DNA from: Gammaproteobacteria bacterium
GTDB taxonomy: Bacteria > Pseudomonadota > Gammaproteobacteria > UBA4575
NCBI GenBank assembly: GCA_027297825.1
Contig: JAPUHH010000222.1
Span: 1-5,816 of the forward strand
Reading direction: 5' to 3'
DNA: 5,816 nucleotides
The position numbers and the translations under genes were made by a program. Below the pieces are notes generated by a model. The model saw only the letters and a program-made list of their open reading frames with translations. It was not told the DNA's origin and ran no database searches. Positions within the stretch are counted from its first letter, which is position 1. The number at the start of each line of letters is the position of its first letter. This document shows, piece by piece, positions 5,690-5,816 of the stretch.

Positions 5690-5816
5690 CGAAGTCATCA
5701 TCATTGTCGGTTGCAGTGCAAGGGCGTGCTGCAATCTTGTTGTCTTCCGCATACTGCTCTGCACCGGCATCGATAATGGCTTGTGACAACGGTACGTCGC
5801 CTTCAATCCAATCCGA
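5682..5816 (-). CDS. C-terminal end of an unidentified protein with acidic tail (partial)
   Basis: The minus-strand frame is open from the right edge of the window to TAA at 5684-5682 and gives 44 residues. It begins SDWIEGDVPLSQAI, continues through an Ala/Glu-rich, probably helical part, and ends with one Cys (RPCTATD) and the acidic tail DNDDDFDL. The frame is accepted as coding because it has no stop over its whole length, protein-like composition, and a strong terminator 36 bases behind its stop. The family is not recognised. The acidic-aromatic end is reminiscent of C-terminal docking tails such as that of class I ribonucleotide reductase small subunits, but the rest does not support that name. 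Confidence 0.72.
   Translation of the reverse strand, partial: SDWIEGDVPLSQAIIDAGAEQYAEDNKIAARPCTATDNDDDFDL

Overview
The window is chromosomal DNA from a gammaproteobacterium. Three plus-strand genes lie in the order rluD, pgeF (yfiH), clpB, which is the order known from Escherichia coli and many relatives, and all three proteins align closely with the E. coli ones from memory. Genus cannot be read from the sequence. No mobile element, CRISPR array, tRNA or rRNA was seen.

Left part (1-4223): the 3' three quarters of rluD (23S rRNA pseudouridine synthase; its S4 domain lies off the left edge) runs almost directly into pgeF (peptidoglycan editing factor, laccase-domain family). An 85-base gap then carries a very good sigma-32 heat-shock promoter (1552-1580). 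It drives clpB, the complete Hsp100 disaggregase of 868 residues. The set joins ribosome maturation, cell-wall precursor quality control and protein disaggregation. The heat-shock promoter sets clpB apart as its own stress-induced unit.

Middle (4224-4658): a 435-base stretch without a standard gene, but not empty. On the plus strand it has a possible 26-codon reading frame built of 21-nt/7-residue repeats. On the minus strand it has a likely broken gene for a small exported protein, with a good ribosome binding site and a clear signal peptide once a one-base frameshift is allowed. The two frames converge and their stop codons share one CTAG. A weak terminator for clpB and competing hairpins lie in the same bases, and an 18-bp inverted repeat lies upstream of the broken gene.

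Right part (4659-5816): a complete minus-strand gene for a classical short-chain dehydrogenase/reductase, with a wide 8-bp inverted repeat in its promoter region. Next comes a strong 15-bp-stem intrinsic terminator, and then the last 44 codons of another minus-strand gene with an acidic C-terminus that was not recognised. A 16-nt imperfect tandem duplication overlaps its stop codon.

The long genes are ordinary. The points worth a second look are the small-ORF pair between clpB and the dehydrogenase gene and the loss of the usual internal start in clpB.
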